Shown one piece after another: positions 40,919 to 53,600 of a stretch of 64,000 bases of DNA (position 1 is the first letter of the stretch; each line of letters begins with the position of its first letter). The position numbers and the translations under genes are program-made. Source of the DNA: Dirofilaria immitis (lineage: Eukaryota; Nematoda; Chromadorea; Rhabditida; Onchocercidae). The DNA is taken from NCBI GenBank assembly GCA_024305405.1, contig JAKNDB010000105.1, forward strand, positions 3,223,501 through 3,287,500. Direction: 5' to 3'. The notes under the pieces are model-generated. The model was not told the DNA's origin, searched no databases, and was given only the letters and a program-made list of their open reading frames with translations.

Positions 40919-41133
40919 TCATCGCTGATTCATCCGTTGAAGCAAAAAGGAAGGAGTTGTAAGATGATCTGTATCAACACCTTTTAAAGACCCTGTTCGC
41001 CATTCAGATGCTAACGTATACATACTTCTAATCCCTTCAATCAGCTCCATAATTAAGCGTCCAGAAATGGTTTCAATGTCATAATTGCTCGCTGTTATGA
41101 TAATCGTTGCAATTCTTTTTCTGATTCCATCAA
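40919..41133 (-). CDS. Orphan terminal exon of an unidentified gene
   Basis: After an ATTATAG acceptor (41134-41136), a phase-1 exon of 215 bp reads continuously to a stop at 40919. The sequence is strongly protein-like: DGIRKRIATIIITASNYDIE, then SGRLIMELIEGIRSMYTLAS and LTTPSFLLQRMNQR. It has no initiator and is longer than expected by chance in such A+T-rich DNA. Its upstream exons would have to lie at or beyond 41140, where the plus-strand ground-like gene begins, so it may belong to an interleaved gene or be a displaced fragment. Family unknown. Confidence 0.5.
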
Positions 41134-41683
41134 CTATAATATTTCAAATAGCTGTACCTATTTAACAGTGAAGTACAGTTATTTTGCATTTATTCGTTTA
41201 CATATTACTACTACTACTGCTACATTGAAGAATAATGACCATGGTATGATGACTGATTAATTCATTTTATATTTTCACCATAGGTTTTTGTTTACGGTTG
41301 CTGACATAGAAAAAAAAAAAAAAAAAAAATGCTGTTCTGATACCATCGATTTGATTTTCAAATAGTATCAAAGATTCAATGACATTATATGTTTGACTTA
41401 TATCACTTTTTGAATCCTCTTATTCAATTTAGGAAAACATCAGTCCTGTTTGCGACGACTTTCGAAATTTAAATGTCATCTGAAAATGAAATTCCCTAAA
41501 CCTTCAGAAACTTGCAATTGTTTTTGAAATTATAAGATTACTTAATTTAATTAATATTGTATTAGAAGAAATCATTTGTAATCAACACTTATATTAATGC
41601 AAGACACCTCGAATATATATTTTTTGATCGATCCATCTCCTTTTAATTTCAATTTTAACTCGGTTTAGATCGCGGAAGCATTG

Positions 41684-43397
41684 ATGCTCACGATTGTATT
41701 TATGCAAATAGAAGATATTTATGGTACATTCGGTTGTTGTCCCGTATCAATACCTTGCATAATACAAAAATGCACACCATGTGTACCGCCTCCATGTCCA
41801 CAACCTAGTCCACCGACAATCTGTCCACCCGTACTTCCTTGTCCTCCAGCACCAGTATGTCCACTACCTCCTCCTCCAGTAATCTGTCCACCTCTACCGC
41901 CTCCCTGTCCTCCACCAAGAATATGTCCACCACCTCCTCCTCCAGTAATTTGCCCACCTCAACCTCCTCCCTGTCCCCCACCACCAATCTGTCCACCACC
42001 AATTGTATGTCCACCACCAATAATTTGTCCACCACCACCACCACTTCCTCCACCACCTCAACCACCTCCATCATGTCCACCTCAATCTATTTGTCCTGTT
42101 CCGGTAAGTTTGTTTACCCAAGCTCTAAATAAATTATACTCTCAATTTTAAATTTTTATTTAGAATCAAATGAATACAGTATTTCTCATCTTCATGTTAA
42201 AGGCTCCAAAGGTACCGACATATGTGGCGCCACTGATTAATGATTGCTGTTGCACGTGCTTCACATCTTGCATGTATTCTCAAACGAGGTTACGCGGTGC
42301 CAAAATATTTTCAGCTCCACTTTCTTTTAAGCCTGAATATGATCCCAAATGCAATGATCCTATCTTAAAATCAATTATGGAAGAGGTATGAAAAATATTT
42401 GTGTTTCAAATTTTAAAAATAATATAAAATTGATCGAAACAATCAGGAATAAGTAACAAATTGGATATTATCTCACAATGTGTTGCAAAATTAATTGAAA
42501 TTTTCTGCGGGCAATATGCTTGCAGGAAATGAATGCTTTATTCAATAAATATATAAGTAATTTTAATCTGTGGAAGTTTACTGGTTCCATCTTCCTTGTT
42601 CGTTTTCCAATATTTCATTCAATGAAATTCTATTTTGAAATTTAAAATTGAGATTGGAAGGAAGAATTCAAGCTTTTGGAATGAAATTGTTATCTTAACA
42701 CATGTTGGGTAGACACTTCACAAAAAATTATTTTGAATACTTCGATTGAGTTATGATAACGAATTGGTGGAAATATTATCTTAACAGCTGATTGTTAAAA
42801 AAATCTTCTGGGTGCAACTTAATAGAATTATAATATTTTCCTTACTACAAATTGTTCTTTTTTTCGCATCATTTACTGATCTTTATCGTGCCATCTTATA
42901 TTTTCTATGCTATGAACTATCATGACTATACAAAAGTTTTTTTTCTTTTCTTTTTTGAATGAATCCACTCGTATTACCAATTTTAAAAAGTTTGCTCTTG
43001 TAAAAAAAAAAAGTGAAGTTTGGAATCGAATTTTTCTCTCTCTCACTTTAGCACTTTAAGCTCTTCTTGATATAATATCAATTTATTATGACAGAGTTTG
43101 GTATCTAACAGTTAATCAGAAGTTTGAAGTTTTCTTAGTTCACTAAAGATAACTTCTTTTCTTCTCTTCCTAATCTGTTTAATTAGCATTAATTCCTGAA
43201 AAATTTAGAATATGTTTGGTGATCCAACAACTGCTAAACGTGATATTCAACGGGCGGCTGAGCAGCATTTATTCAAGAAATTCAATGTAATCTGTTCAGA
43301 AGATGATTTTTCCTATATTGCATACACTGATACTTTTTGTCAACATTCGAACAACTACATAACCTGTTACGCTTTCAACCCACTTCCGGAAATTTAA
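41684..43397 (+). CDS. Ground-like (GRL) domain protein with Cys/Pro-rich repeat region
   Basis: Exons 41684-42103, 42164-42385 and 43209-43397, all phase 0. Residues 20-140 are a low-complexity repeat of CPPPPP/ICPP/VICPP units, with a roughly 63-bp internal duplication. Then comes the nematode ground-like domain: CCCTCFTSCMYSQTRLRG, PEYDPKCNDPILKSIMEE, and in the last exon KKFNVICSEDDFSYIAYTDT and FCQHSNNYITCYAF. In Caenorhabditis, GRL proteins are secreted Hedgehog-related proteins linked to the cuticle or apical matrix; a similar role is inferred. The exon may begin at an acceptor before 41663 (IAEALMLTIVF in frame), which would place a signal peptide in an unseen upstream exon; the MLTIVF start itself is only weakly hydrophobic. 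Confidence 0.85.
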
Positions 43398-43519
43398 TTG
43401 TCCTAATTATATTCCTTACAAACGAAATGGTTTTTTATTTTGTGTTCAACTAGATTTCATTTTAATTTCGGCAAAAATATTAATTTTGTTTTGTGTATTT
43501 TTAACATATGGAACTGAGC

Positions 43520-43525
43520 AATAAA
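43520..43525 (+). promoter_or_regulatory. Polyadenylation signal of the ground-like gene
   Basis: AATAAA lies 123 bases after the stop codon of the GRL gene, a typical distance in nematodes. Confidence 0.5.
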
Positions 43526-45365
43526 ATGAGTGGTACTGTTACTGTCAACGGAAAGAATGGATGTAACCAAATAAGCTTACTTTAATATTTCAAGCTTAAC
43601 TATTTATGTTGAATTTCCAAGAATCTTGATTAAGATATTCCGAGAAACTTGAAAATAATTGAAGACTTTATCATATAGAATTATGCAGTTTAATCTGCAT
43701 TTCTATGCATTACAAATCGACTCGATTTGCAATGTACAAATTTCAGTTGTAAAAAGATGACTTGTAAAATTATGTGCGTCCATTCAAACAAAATAAACAA
43801 TTTATAATCGTTAATGATGCAATCGAGTTCTTCAGCGTTTCATTTTTTACATTTAGACTTCCCGGAATAAGTTTTTAACTTCTGCATTTTAATAAAAATA
43901 TTTATGCATCACAAAATTCATTCACACTTCATACTTTCTATCTAAATAGATTTGATCTTCCTCTTCAATGCGACCATTAGTTTCTAAATTTACTGTTGCA
44001 TATGCTAGTTCGAAAATAGTCATGTCGATATAAACTTAAAGCAAAAAATTAGCATAAATATATTAAAAACAGGGAATAAGAGAGATTTCTTACCTAATCC
44101 TGTCTGGGCAACACTCAAAATGAATTTGAGCCTATTCAGCCAATTGTTTAAGTCATGAAGAATTTTTCTAGACATCGAAGCATTTAAAAATACGTCTAAT
44201 CCTATTTGGATAACACTAAAAATGAATTGCAAGTAATGAAAAATGCATATGTATAAACTATTTGGGAAAAATTAGTTAGAATTAATGAGAAAATATCTTA
44301 AATTCTAGTTAGCTTTATGCTGTAATAAACTCTTCAAGGAAAAATGAATCGAACAATTTAAGAAATTAGTTCGAAAATAATTGGAACTTAAATTTGATAT
44401 TCGATAAGCCGACGAAAATTTTGAACAATCTTTTGTTTTTCTTAAGAAGATAAAAAAATTCTGCAAAACAATTTGGAGCCAATGAAGTTCACATAAGATG
44501 TCTAAATGAAGAAGCGTCTATTTGGCATCATCCATTCTACCCTTTTATCTCAGATTATCCGAATTCGTCAAATTGTTAATAAAATAAAATTGTAGTTTGA
44601 TAATCCATTTAAATTAGATTAATCTAATTTTTACGCCAAACACAAAAGAAATGATCTTGCATTAGAATCCGTAGTTCAAACAAATAATCAGAATCTGTTC
44701 GATAGGAATTCAAAATATTCTGTGAATTGCTTAGTTTCAATGGTGAAACATACATGAACGATCGTTGTTTGCATCAAATTACGACAAAATTGCGATAAAA
44801 ATTTAGATAAAACTAATATTTGAAAGAAATTGGAGAATTTCAAGGAAATACTGGAGCATAACGTATTTAGACATATATTCTTCACATTTTTTGAATTTCA
44901 ATTCTAAATCTACAGTATGAAAAAAGACGACATAGAGACAAGTTAGAAATTATATTTTAAGTATGAAGACAGGTAGACGATACAGAACTTCTTTCCATAA
45001 CTTTCGACGGCATTTCAAAGTTACTTTTCTTGTTGTATTGAAATGTTCTTCCGGTGGATAAGAGCAGGATCGACGATAATAACGATGTATCGCAACTTGG
45101 TGACTTGCCAAAAGCCACATAGTACTCTTTAGTGCACTACGATGATGTCATCGATGTCATGCCATGCCGGTCCGGTACCGTCGAGCATCTTTCATGATTG
45201 GTGGATGGCTTCAGTTGACAAGCCCACTTATTAAGCTCTCATCAGCATGAAATCAAGTCGAGAGTGGCGCCATTCTAGACACTGATATGTTTTCTATCTC
45301 TATCTATCACTACATATGTATATATGTGGTTAGATGTGTGCCATGTATGCGAATGAATACAAACA
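43526..45365. other. Intergenic DNA, no gene seen
   Basis: A+T-rich DNA with one diverged duplication (44096-44130 and 44198-44230, aatcct...aacact...aaaatgaatt). Between about 45040 and 45280 the composition is more balanced, and the words gatgatgtcatcgatgtcat and ggtccggtaccg form local palindromes. I see no exon pair. Confidence 0.5.
44096..44230. repeat. Diverged direct duplication
   Basis: aatcctgtctgggcaacact and aatcctatttggataacact, each followed by (c/a)aaaatgaatt, lie about 100 bp apart. On the minus strand both copies translate to similar peptides (ILSVAQTGLG and IFSVIQIGLD), suggesting an old duplication. Confidence 0.55.
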
Positions 45366-45668
<303 letters not shown>

Positions 45669-47000
45669 AGAAATAAAGATGTCCATCTTTTCTGCCTTAC
45701 AAAACCATTCTGAAATAGTAACATTATCTAATGATCGGCTAGCTTCCAAATTTGCAGTTTCACCACGTGCTCTTCCTCCTTCTTACCCTGTTATCTAGCA
45801 TTCGAAACTTCATTATCTCTTCCTTCCTTCCATTTTTTATATTGATATTATTCTTCATCTTTCCACATACTTCTGTTGATCATTCTCCTAATTTGGTAAA
45901 TTCTTCATTTACTGCAGTTTTTCGCTAATGCTCACATTAATCATAAATTTTCATTTGTTATCACCGCATCTCTTCAATCTGTCTCTTTCATAATCATCCC
46001 TCATGTTTATCACAACAAATAAACATTACATATGACTTTGTCTCTGTATATGTATATCGTTATAGTTTAATTCAGCTTATATGTAGCACTATATTAGAGA
46101 TATATCGAAGTATGAACAGATAAAAATCAAATTATCCTTAATTCGAAGATAGATACTTGAAATTTTCAAGTATATAGTGTGATCGCTTGAAGTAAGCAAT
46201 TAAGTACACAGTATGCTTTATCAATGTAGAAAATAAGAAATAGTGTAAATTTATTTCCAAAATAAAATTGGATTATTTGAATTTAAGTGAAATAAGTAGA
46301 GAAAACATTTCAACGATTTTAACTTTAATAGTATTTTTGCTAAAACGACTGCGATCAATGAAATGAAATGAAATGACGAAAATTTAGAGGAGTGATTAGT
46401 GATATAAACACGGCTGATCCTCATCATCGGTATGCTCATATTCTTGGTAAATCGTTTAACCGGTATCATCAATACAGAATCATTCGAAATTTTTGAATTG
46501 ATCATAAATACATCAATAGTACATCGAAATATTTTTTTATTGAAATGTTTTCTCGACGATTTGTTTCATCACAATTAAGAAATGCAGAGAAAAGTAATAA
46601 TACTGTTAACATTAACTGTGTTTTTCATTGCTTGGATAATTTTATTTCTCGTAAAATCTCTTATGCTTTCAAAATTTCAAATAATTCTGATATATGAAAC
46701 ATATAAGAAAACGAAACATATCATATTATCACATTGCTATATTTCCTTTCAATTACGTTTATTCGCTAGTTTGAATATCATTGTTGAATCTAATAATGAA
46801 TTAATATCATTCTCACTGCTTTTTTTTTTTGGTAAAATGAAATAAGCAATGTATCATCATTACATTCGATGATAGATAAAAAACTTCAACTATTAAATTA
46901 TTGAATTTGGAATAAAAATTCTTTGCAGCTTTTCAATCTGACGTCGTACACGAGAAGACGCAGCAACTTTGTTGCTCAAACATTTATTATTTTATCCGTT
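45669..47000. other. Intergenic DNA with one signal-peptide-like mini exon
   Basis: Mostly A+T-rich noncoding. At 46582-46650 (+) an ATG opens a hydrophobic stretch, MQRKVIILLTLTVFFIAW, ending at a donor-like CTC/GTAAAA in phase 0. It could be the missing secretion-signal exon of the DAN-domain gene about 2.8 kb downstream, but no intermediate exon links them convincingly. Confidence 0.3.
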
Positions 47001-47330
47001 TTAACGCACGCCTATTCGTCGCCACTCAAAATCAATTTCGGCACTATCAACAGCGAGCGTAGTGGTAACGGACGAAAAAGTGTGGGCTGCTGAATTGATA
47101 TGCGAATTGGTATTATTGGTAGGGCCTTCACAGATAGGCCCAGCCGTATTATTATTGCACTTTTATTGAAATCCATGACGATGTTGATACCCTCTAAATA
47201 TTTACTATTGCCTGCTGACGGTACGCCGATCGTCAACATTGGTATCGTTGATCAGTCAGCGACCACCTCTTCTGCTGGGTTAGCAATATTCTCAATATTA
47301 AAAAATTTATTTCAAAGACAATGTCTCATA
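47001..47330 (-). pseudogene. Broken coding-like segment, unidentified
   Basis: On the minus strand the region is clearly less A+T-rich and reads as protein in successive frames: IENIANPAEEVVAD, LINDTNVDDRRTVS, GNSKYLEGINIVMDFNK, then a final block SSVTTTLAVDSAEIDFEWRR ending IGVR and a stop at 47001. About four single-base insertions would be needed to unite them, a higher density than in the confident genes. It is either a decayed gene fragment or an exon with dense sequence error. No initiator, no clear acceptor, family unknown. Confidence 0.3.
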
Positions 47331-47513
47331 TAACTTATTTGAGAAATATCCTAACATTACATATAGCGATTTAAAATTCTCCAATATGGGATTAATTAAA
47401 ATAAAATAGGAAAAATCATAATGAAATAACCTTGCAATCATTGGATTATCATATTCTAATTTATATGATGATCAGAGTAAATTGATTAACTAGATTAAAT
47501 GAAACCAAATCAA

Positions 47514-47570
47514 GAAAAGAGAAGAAGAAAGAGAGAGAGAGAGAAGAAAAGGAAGAAAAAGAGAGATGGA
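47514..47570. repeat. Purine-rich (GA)n tract
   Basis: A run of gaga, gaaa and ggaa words in plus-strand orientation, with almost no pyrimidine over about 55 bases. The Arg/Lys/Glu-rich frame across it is a product of composition. Confidence 0.7.
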
Positions 47571-48036
47571 ACAGCTCTTTTTAATATTAAGTTTAATAGC
47601 GCTTTCAGAAACTTTTCAAATTTATTAAAGTTGATTCCTTTCATACTGAATTGTATCTTTCCATTTCGTCAATGCATAGAATGCGCGCCTTTTTATCTTA
47701 CATTTGAAAGTCAACGCATAATATCTGCATGCATGCAATCATCTCGAAGTATCTAAATTGTGATGAACCCATCAAGGTACAGTTTTTAACATGTAAATAA
47801 TAGTTCTCTTTCGATACAATTGATAAGAAATGAACTCTGAAAGAAGTTTGAAGTTTGGACTTTGCTTACAAATTGTCGTACTCGGACAATTTATGATAAT
47901 CGTTATTAACAAACCATTGAACTATCACAAAAAAAAATTTTTTTCAGTTGAATGTATCATTTTTGCATCGTTTATCATAAGTTCTTGATTGAAATTATTG
48001 AAAATTTGATAATTTTTTTTTGAAAATAATATTTTT

Positions 48037-48161
48037 ATGAAGAAGAGAAAAAGTTTAGTGAGAAATGGAAAGATGCATCATCGTCCGAACAAGATATTCT
48101 ACTTATCAGAACTGATAATAGCTGGATTGATCCGTCTATATCCTCTGATATTTTTAATGTA
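48037..48161 (+). CDS. Possible upstream exon of the DAN-domain gene
   Basis: The block ends at a donor (AAT/GTAAAT) and reads well in two frames. From an ATG at 48037 it gives a basic start and a hydrophobic stretch (KIFYLSELIIAGLIRLYPLI), leaving phase 2, which matches the exon at 49457. In the next frame it is acidic (EEEKKFSEKWKDASSSEQDI) and leaves phase 0. I cannot tell which is used. An exon here is more likely than not, given the composition and donor. Confidence 0.35.
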
Positions 48162-49456
48162 AATAGGCTAAAAATTTTATATATTTTATTAAACATTTTC
48201 TTCGTTACTGGCTAGTATTCATCAACGTACGCCATTATCAGACTATTATTTCAGCGCAAGATTACTGTATTTCAATAAGAGTGTCTCTCTGCAATGACAT
48301 GCAGATATGTATCACAAGAGTTTTCCCAATTTCTTAAAAGAAGTTCGATACATATTTTTATTATTAATCAAACTCTTGCCAAGATCCTCAAAGTTGTTTG
48401 AATCCTTCATTCAATTTTTTTGTTTCTTTCATATTTTTAACTATAATTCTATCATTTCTTTCATTGTATGAGTGATATATATTTGCATTTGTTTAACTGT
48501 ATATTCTATCAAAATAATTATGCATGTATATCGAATGAATTGAATGAATCTGTAAACGCTCCTAATTTCACATATCTCTGAGCAGCTTTCTTCATAGCTA
48601 AAATTTTTGGCTAAAAGGTAAGGGAAATAATCAAATAATTTTTTTATAAGGGTTCCTTAATTATGGGTACAGTGATGATTTATCATTTTTCATTATAAGT
48701 AAAAACCAATCAGCCATTATTATCAATTTATGCATACGGTGTAAGGCAGCATTTTTCATTTTATAAATTTTTAAAACTATGGAATTCGACCTATTTTTAC
48801 TTCATCAATCACTATAATCTTTAGAACTTAATAAAGAAAAGTAAAGATATGATTGGTGCTTCAAATGAAAAAAAATTGTGTTTAATTTGAAATTAAATTC
48901 AGATCTGGGAATTTTATTATTCGTAGTTGTAATAAAAATCGTGCAAAAAATTTTCAATTTCTCAAATATCAGGAAGGTGTTTCATGCTCCTTGAAACTTA
49001 TTGATAAATCTCTGACCTTATGTCCCAAATAAAAATGCAAGCAGTATCTTCTACATGTATCTTTCGGTTGATTTTTTTCTCTGATTTTTACCTAATAAGC
49101 AAAATATCTTTCCGTACTTCAAAATGTCCTAAACCGATTTCTTATTGCCCGGATATTTTTTTTTTAACTCGACTTGGGATAGCCTTTTTTCAACAAAACT
49201 GAATCAACTTTGTGATCCATTAAGTTCAATTAGTTCTTGCCTAATACACTTCAAAACTGTATTACTGTTGTCTTTTTTCTGTATACCGAGTTTTGTTTAA
49301 CGAAGCATATTGACTAGTTATAAATTTTTTGCAATCTATTCTCCAGTGGTCACAAATTAATAAGAACATGCCACAACAAAAGTAGGAAATTCTTGCAAGT
49401 TAAATCATGTTGCATGAAATTTGTTTTGGATTTAAATAATGAATGTTGATTTGTAG
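48162..49456. other. Noncoding, probable intron of the DAN-domain gene
   Basis: A+T-rich. No exon-like block was noticed between the candidate exon at 48037 and the exon at 49457. Confidence 0.4.
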
Positions 49457-50696
49457 GTATATTCAATACAAAGTCGAGAATGGATCAATTTTCGATGAAA
49501 TATCAAAAAAGCATTCATTTCTTTACATTCAGAACCTTATATCGAACCGCCGTTATTAACATTTGATCAGAAGCGTTTAAAATGGCTTCAACGATACATG
49601 CGAAAACAACTAAGATCCGAAAAAAAGTAAAGTTCATATAAAAATGAAATTTCAATACGCAAAAAATATTGAAATTTCTTCTTGTCTTTGGAAATTGCTG
49701 ATGGAATTGTTAGTTAACTCGAAATAGATATTTCAATTCAATCTTTAATCATTTCCATTATTCAGAGATATTTTTCATTTATTTTTGTTGATGATGCATG
49801 CAGGCAGGAAAGTAATTTCTTCACCAAAGGAAGCGCTGCATCAAGTGAATCAAGAAGTGAGCTTAGGAAAATTAGATGATTCAAGACACGCAGCACATTG
49901 CGATGGTCAGATTTTCAAGCAACGCATTCGAATGGATGGTTGTTTATCAAAAGTGAGTTTTGTTTGTTCCATCAATACTCTTGTTTTCGGTAAATTATTA
50001 CATATATCGATTGGGAGAGAGAATTCGAAACTAAATAATATAATATGATAATGTTGTAAATATTAACCTTAGAAATCTTAAGATAAAATAATTAAATCTA
50101 TCTCAAATTATGCTGAATGATTCGACATAAATGGCGTTTACATAATAATAGCAGTGAAGCGATAATGCTATAAATTCAGTTGCATAAAATCAATGAGGAA
50201 AATATCTAAGTGATAAAGAAATTATAGGTAGTACACAATAGATTTTGCCATGGAACATGTTCTTCTTACTTCATACCACGTTTGAGGCCACGAAAATTGA
50301 AATTGGATGCTATGTTCCAAAGCTGCTCGGTATGCCGGCCAACTGAATGGGACACTGTTGAAGTGCATTTTCATTTTTTTTTAAAGATATCGCAAAACTT
50401 TACTTAACAATAAAGAGAAGTGCAGAACTGTAACTGAACATAGTTTCAGAAATAAGTATATTATCAAGAATTTGCATAGCTAAATATGTTCACAAATTCA
50501 CCTTCCGAAAACCTAACTTACGGCTAAACTTGGATTAATAAAGACATTTTAATAATTCTGTCTGTGCAAATAGGTGAAACTGGATTGTCCGAGGAAGAAT
50601 CCGAAGGAACTGAAACGAAAAGTGATTAAAGTGAAGAAATGTAAATGTATTGCATTGAGCGGCAGCAATTTGGAAAGTGATGAGGATGGTCGGTAA
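49457..50696 (+). CDS. Gremlin/DAN-type cystine-knot protein (predicted BMP antagonist)
   Basis: Exons 49457-49626, 49808-49952, 50228-50362 and 50574-50696 with consistent phases. After a basic propeptide-like region (FDQKRLKWLQRYMRKQLRSE), a DAN cystine-knot domain runs from CDGQIFKQRIRMDGCLSK through NRFCHGTCSSYFIPR, FQSCSVCRPTEWDTVEV and LDCPRKNP to VKKCKCIAL. This is the gremlin/cerberus order of cysteines: C...GC, FCxGxC, QSCxxC, LxC, CxC. Family members are secreted and bind BMP ligands. The exon at 49457 needs at least one extra A at 49505-49510. The stop at 50694 overlaps a perfect donor (CG/GTAAGC), so a longer isoform may exist. The secretion signal must be in an upstream exon that I could not fix. 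Confidence 0.85.
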
Positions 50697-53600
50697 GCAA
50701 CCAGGTTTTATTGGCAGAAATCAGGTTATGCTCCAAATTACTAATATTTATTTTTATGCTTTCTTTTCTTTTGACCATTTGAGGCTTGATTTGAAGTGGT
50801 TCAGTATTGAAAATTTTTCAAAAGAAAAACGAAACGCAAAATGAAAATGTAACGGCAAATTTTGGATAGAATGAGTAATAAATGAAAATGAATCTTTATG
50901 AATATAAATGAATTTCTCTCATCATGTTATAACTGTTGAATTTAATAGTTGCATAAGTTTAAAGAAAAGTTTATGCTTCAGATAATTTCATTATGATTTT
51001 TAGGAACTATCAAATCAAAATTTGATGAGCCAGACAAATAAAGTTCCAATAAGTCTTTAAGTTTTACTAATAAAGATTATAGCTTTCGGTACTAACATAG
51101 ATTTTTCCAGCAATTACTTATTAAACCAAGATTCGATGAAGAAAATTTCTTATAATTTTCTAGTAGAAAGATCTAAATTTTATTAGAATAGATCTTCAAA
51201 TTTATGACCAGAAATATCTCGGTTTATTAAATTTAGAAGAAATTTTAAGATCCAAGATCGAAATTCACAAAATTCTCAATTAAAAATTTCACGGACATTT
51301 GTTAATTTCAGCTATGATTTCAGAAATATACGGGCTTAATAGCATCTCTATTCTAATGAGTTTACTTCTTTCTAATCCTAGGCTAATATCAGCTAGCTTA
51401 TCCATCAAAATAAGAAATTAAAGCGCAAAGAATAATATATGATTTGGAATTGCTTATTTTGAAATTATTGCTTATATTTATTGAAAACAAATTTGGCCTC
51501 CTCATAAAATGCGGATGATCTCATGTTTTTATTACGCTTGTTATGTTCGCAGTAGAACATTTTCTCATGTATTTGTATTATTTTGTTTCAGCAAAATATT
51601 TCCCTTCCTGATTACACAAATCTCATGTTGGATATTTCCATGCCATGGTCTAAAATTTAACTGACAACCCTTCGACATCCCATTCATTACGCCTTTCTAA
51701 TTTGATTTCTTTTAAAAAAAATCACTTTTTATTTTAATTTTCTAAATATCTATTCTTATTTTATTGAACTGATAAATGCTACATTTCGAATTATATTTGT
51801 ACAGAATTTTATTCCAAAACTTTCAACATACAAATAAAAACTTGTCAAAATTCTAGATTTTTCCTTTTATTTCAGCATACTATTCCACTAAATTTCTGCT
51901 CGAATAAAATTGATAAAAGTAGAATCGACTTGACTAATTTCGATAAATTTTTTATTTGACATTATAAAAGAAGATAATTGAATTTGTAACTTCAGCAGGT
52001 CTCTTTCTTTTAATTATTCCATATACCGCTTTGAGCACAAAAGTTTTTCACTATATGAAAATGCACAGCAAGCACTGAAGTATATTGCTAAATATTTAAA
52101 TAATGATGAAGAAAACATACAAATTCATTAGCCGTATTTTCAAATTTCAAATCTTCTTAGAAAGCAAACTTCAGCACATTTTATAGTTTAATGAACCGCT
52201 TTGAATAGAAGTATAGCAAATTTGCTACAAATTCTAAAAGACGAAGGAAGTCGCTTGAAATTGTAGATGAAAGAGAATACAGAAAAACAGCTGATATCTT
52301 TTTAGAATTGGCTCCTGAGAGGCGCCAACGAGAATACTCGAGTGACCGGTTTAAGGCGCCGACAATCAGTCAACAATGTGTCATCGTCCATTCTTCTTTT
52401 CAAACATGAGGTTGAGTCGCCACTGAGTCGATCAACTGTTGATTTTTACTATATTGTATTAGGCCGATCAACTGGTGAATGGAGGATGAAGTGGTAGATT
52501 AGACGTACGAATCAGATGATCCTGACCTTCAGGCCATTATTATTTTGAAGATGACGGCTTGTTACTTCATTTATTCTTTCACTATACAGTTCCATCTACC
52601 GATGATAGCAAACATAACTGGAGTTAGTCATTTGTAGAAGACTATAAATACAAGCCATTTAGTCTTTTATTTCATCTCGAATCTCTCTTATTTGATCGCT
52701 GCCAAAATAATGTCTCTTGAAAGTTTGTGGGAGTCTTTATTTTTAAAATTTTCAATAGCTTTTTAATTAATAACTGCCAACAATTAGCAAGAAATAAATT
52801 AAATCAAATCCAAGGAACCAATTTCAGTTTTGTATCATTGTTAATAGTCAGCAGAATCTTTGAAAAATATTTCATTTTTTTTGTGCGAAAATTACTTGAC
52901 AACCGAATGCGTAAATCAGCTCAGACAAGCAGTTAATAATGATTGATTCGTGAAATATGTTAAGTTCTTAAATAACAATTAATAAAATGAATTCAGAAGT
53001 TGAGCTGAAATGGGCAATTGGCGTAAATGATTCGCGATAACTTCCTGTTTGAATAAAGTAAATGTATTACCAGAAATTTTCAGCGTTGGATGTACATCAT
53101 GAATGCTATTCAAATTTCAAATAATTAATAGCCTTATTTATTAGTATTTTATACGCGCTTCCGAAGTAAAATTTTCATTTTTTTATTTTTTAAACAAAAG
53201 ACATCGAAACATGTTTTTAAATTTTAAAAGTATTGACACAGATTTTTAACGTAAGGCTTGACGAATGAGCGGAACACGATGCTAGAAAATTAATATGCAG
53301 AAATATGCAAAAAATAAATCGCATATGTTTAAGTAATTTCACTAAGCCTGAATCTTAAACTGTAATTTTTCCGGATTCACGGGCATATTTGATTTCATCA
53401 TTAGTTCGATGCAAGATTCTAGTACGAAATATGTAGTAAAATCTTTGTTTGTTTAGCAAATTAACGGGAATAGCGCGAAGTGAATTAATCTTCATTTATT
53501 TAGGGATATTGACACCAGCAAACTTCGAAGATATTCTTTCATTTTGTTTTCTCCGATCATGGACGGCGTTTGTCAAATTGGCATTCACTGTTATCGTTAG

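Noticed and set aside
41400..41500. Minus-strand MTFKFRKSSQTGLMF, reminiscent of a laminin-G strand, near the orphan exon
   Set aside because: Too short, and its splice phase does not match the exon at 41133.
41805..42132. Minus-strand Val/Glu-rich and second plus-strand Ser/Thr-rich frames
   Set aside because: Shadows of the Cys/Pro repeat of the ground-like protein.
45190..45250. CTGATGAG on the minus strand (45238-45245), as in a hammerhead ribozyme core
   Set aside because: No matching GAAA core and no three-stem arrangement could be drawn around it.
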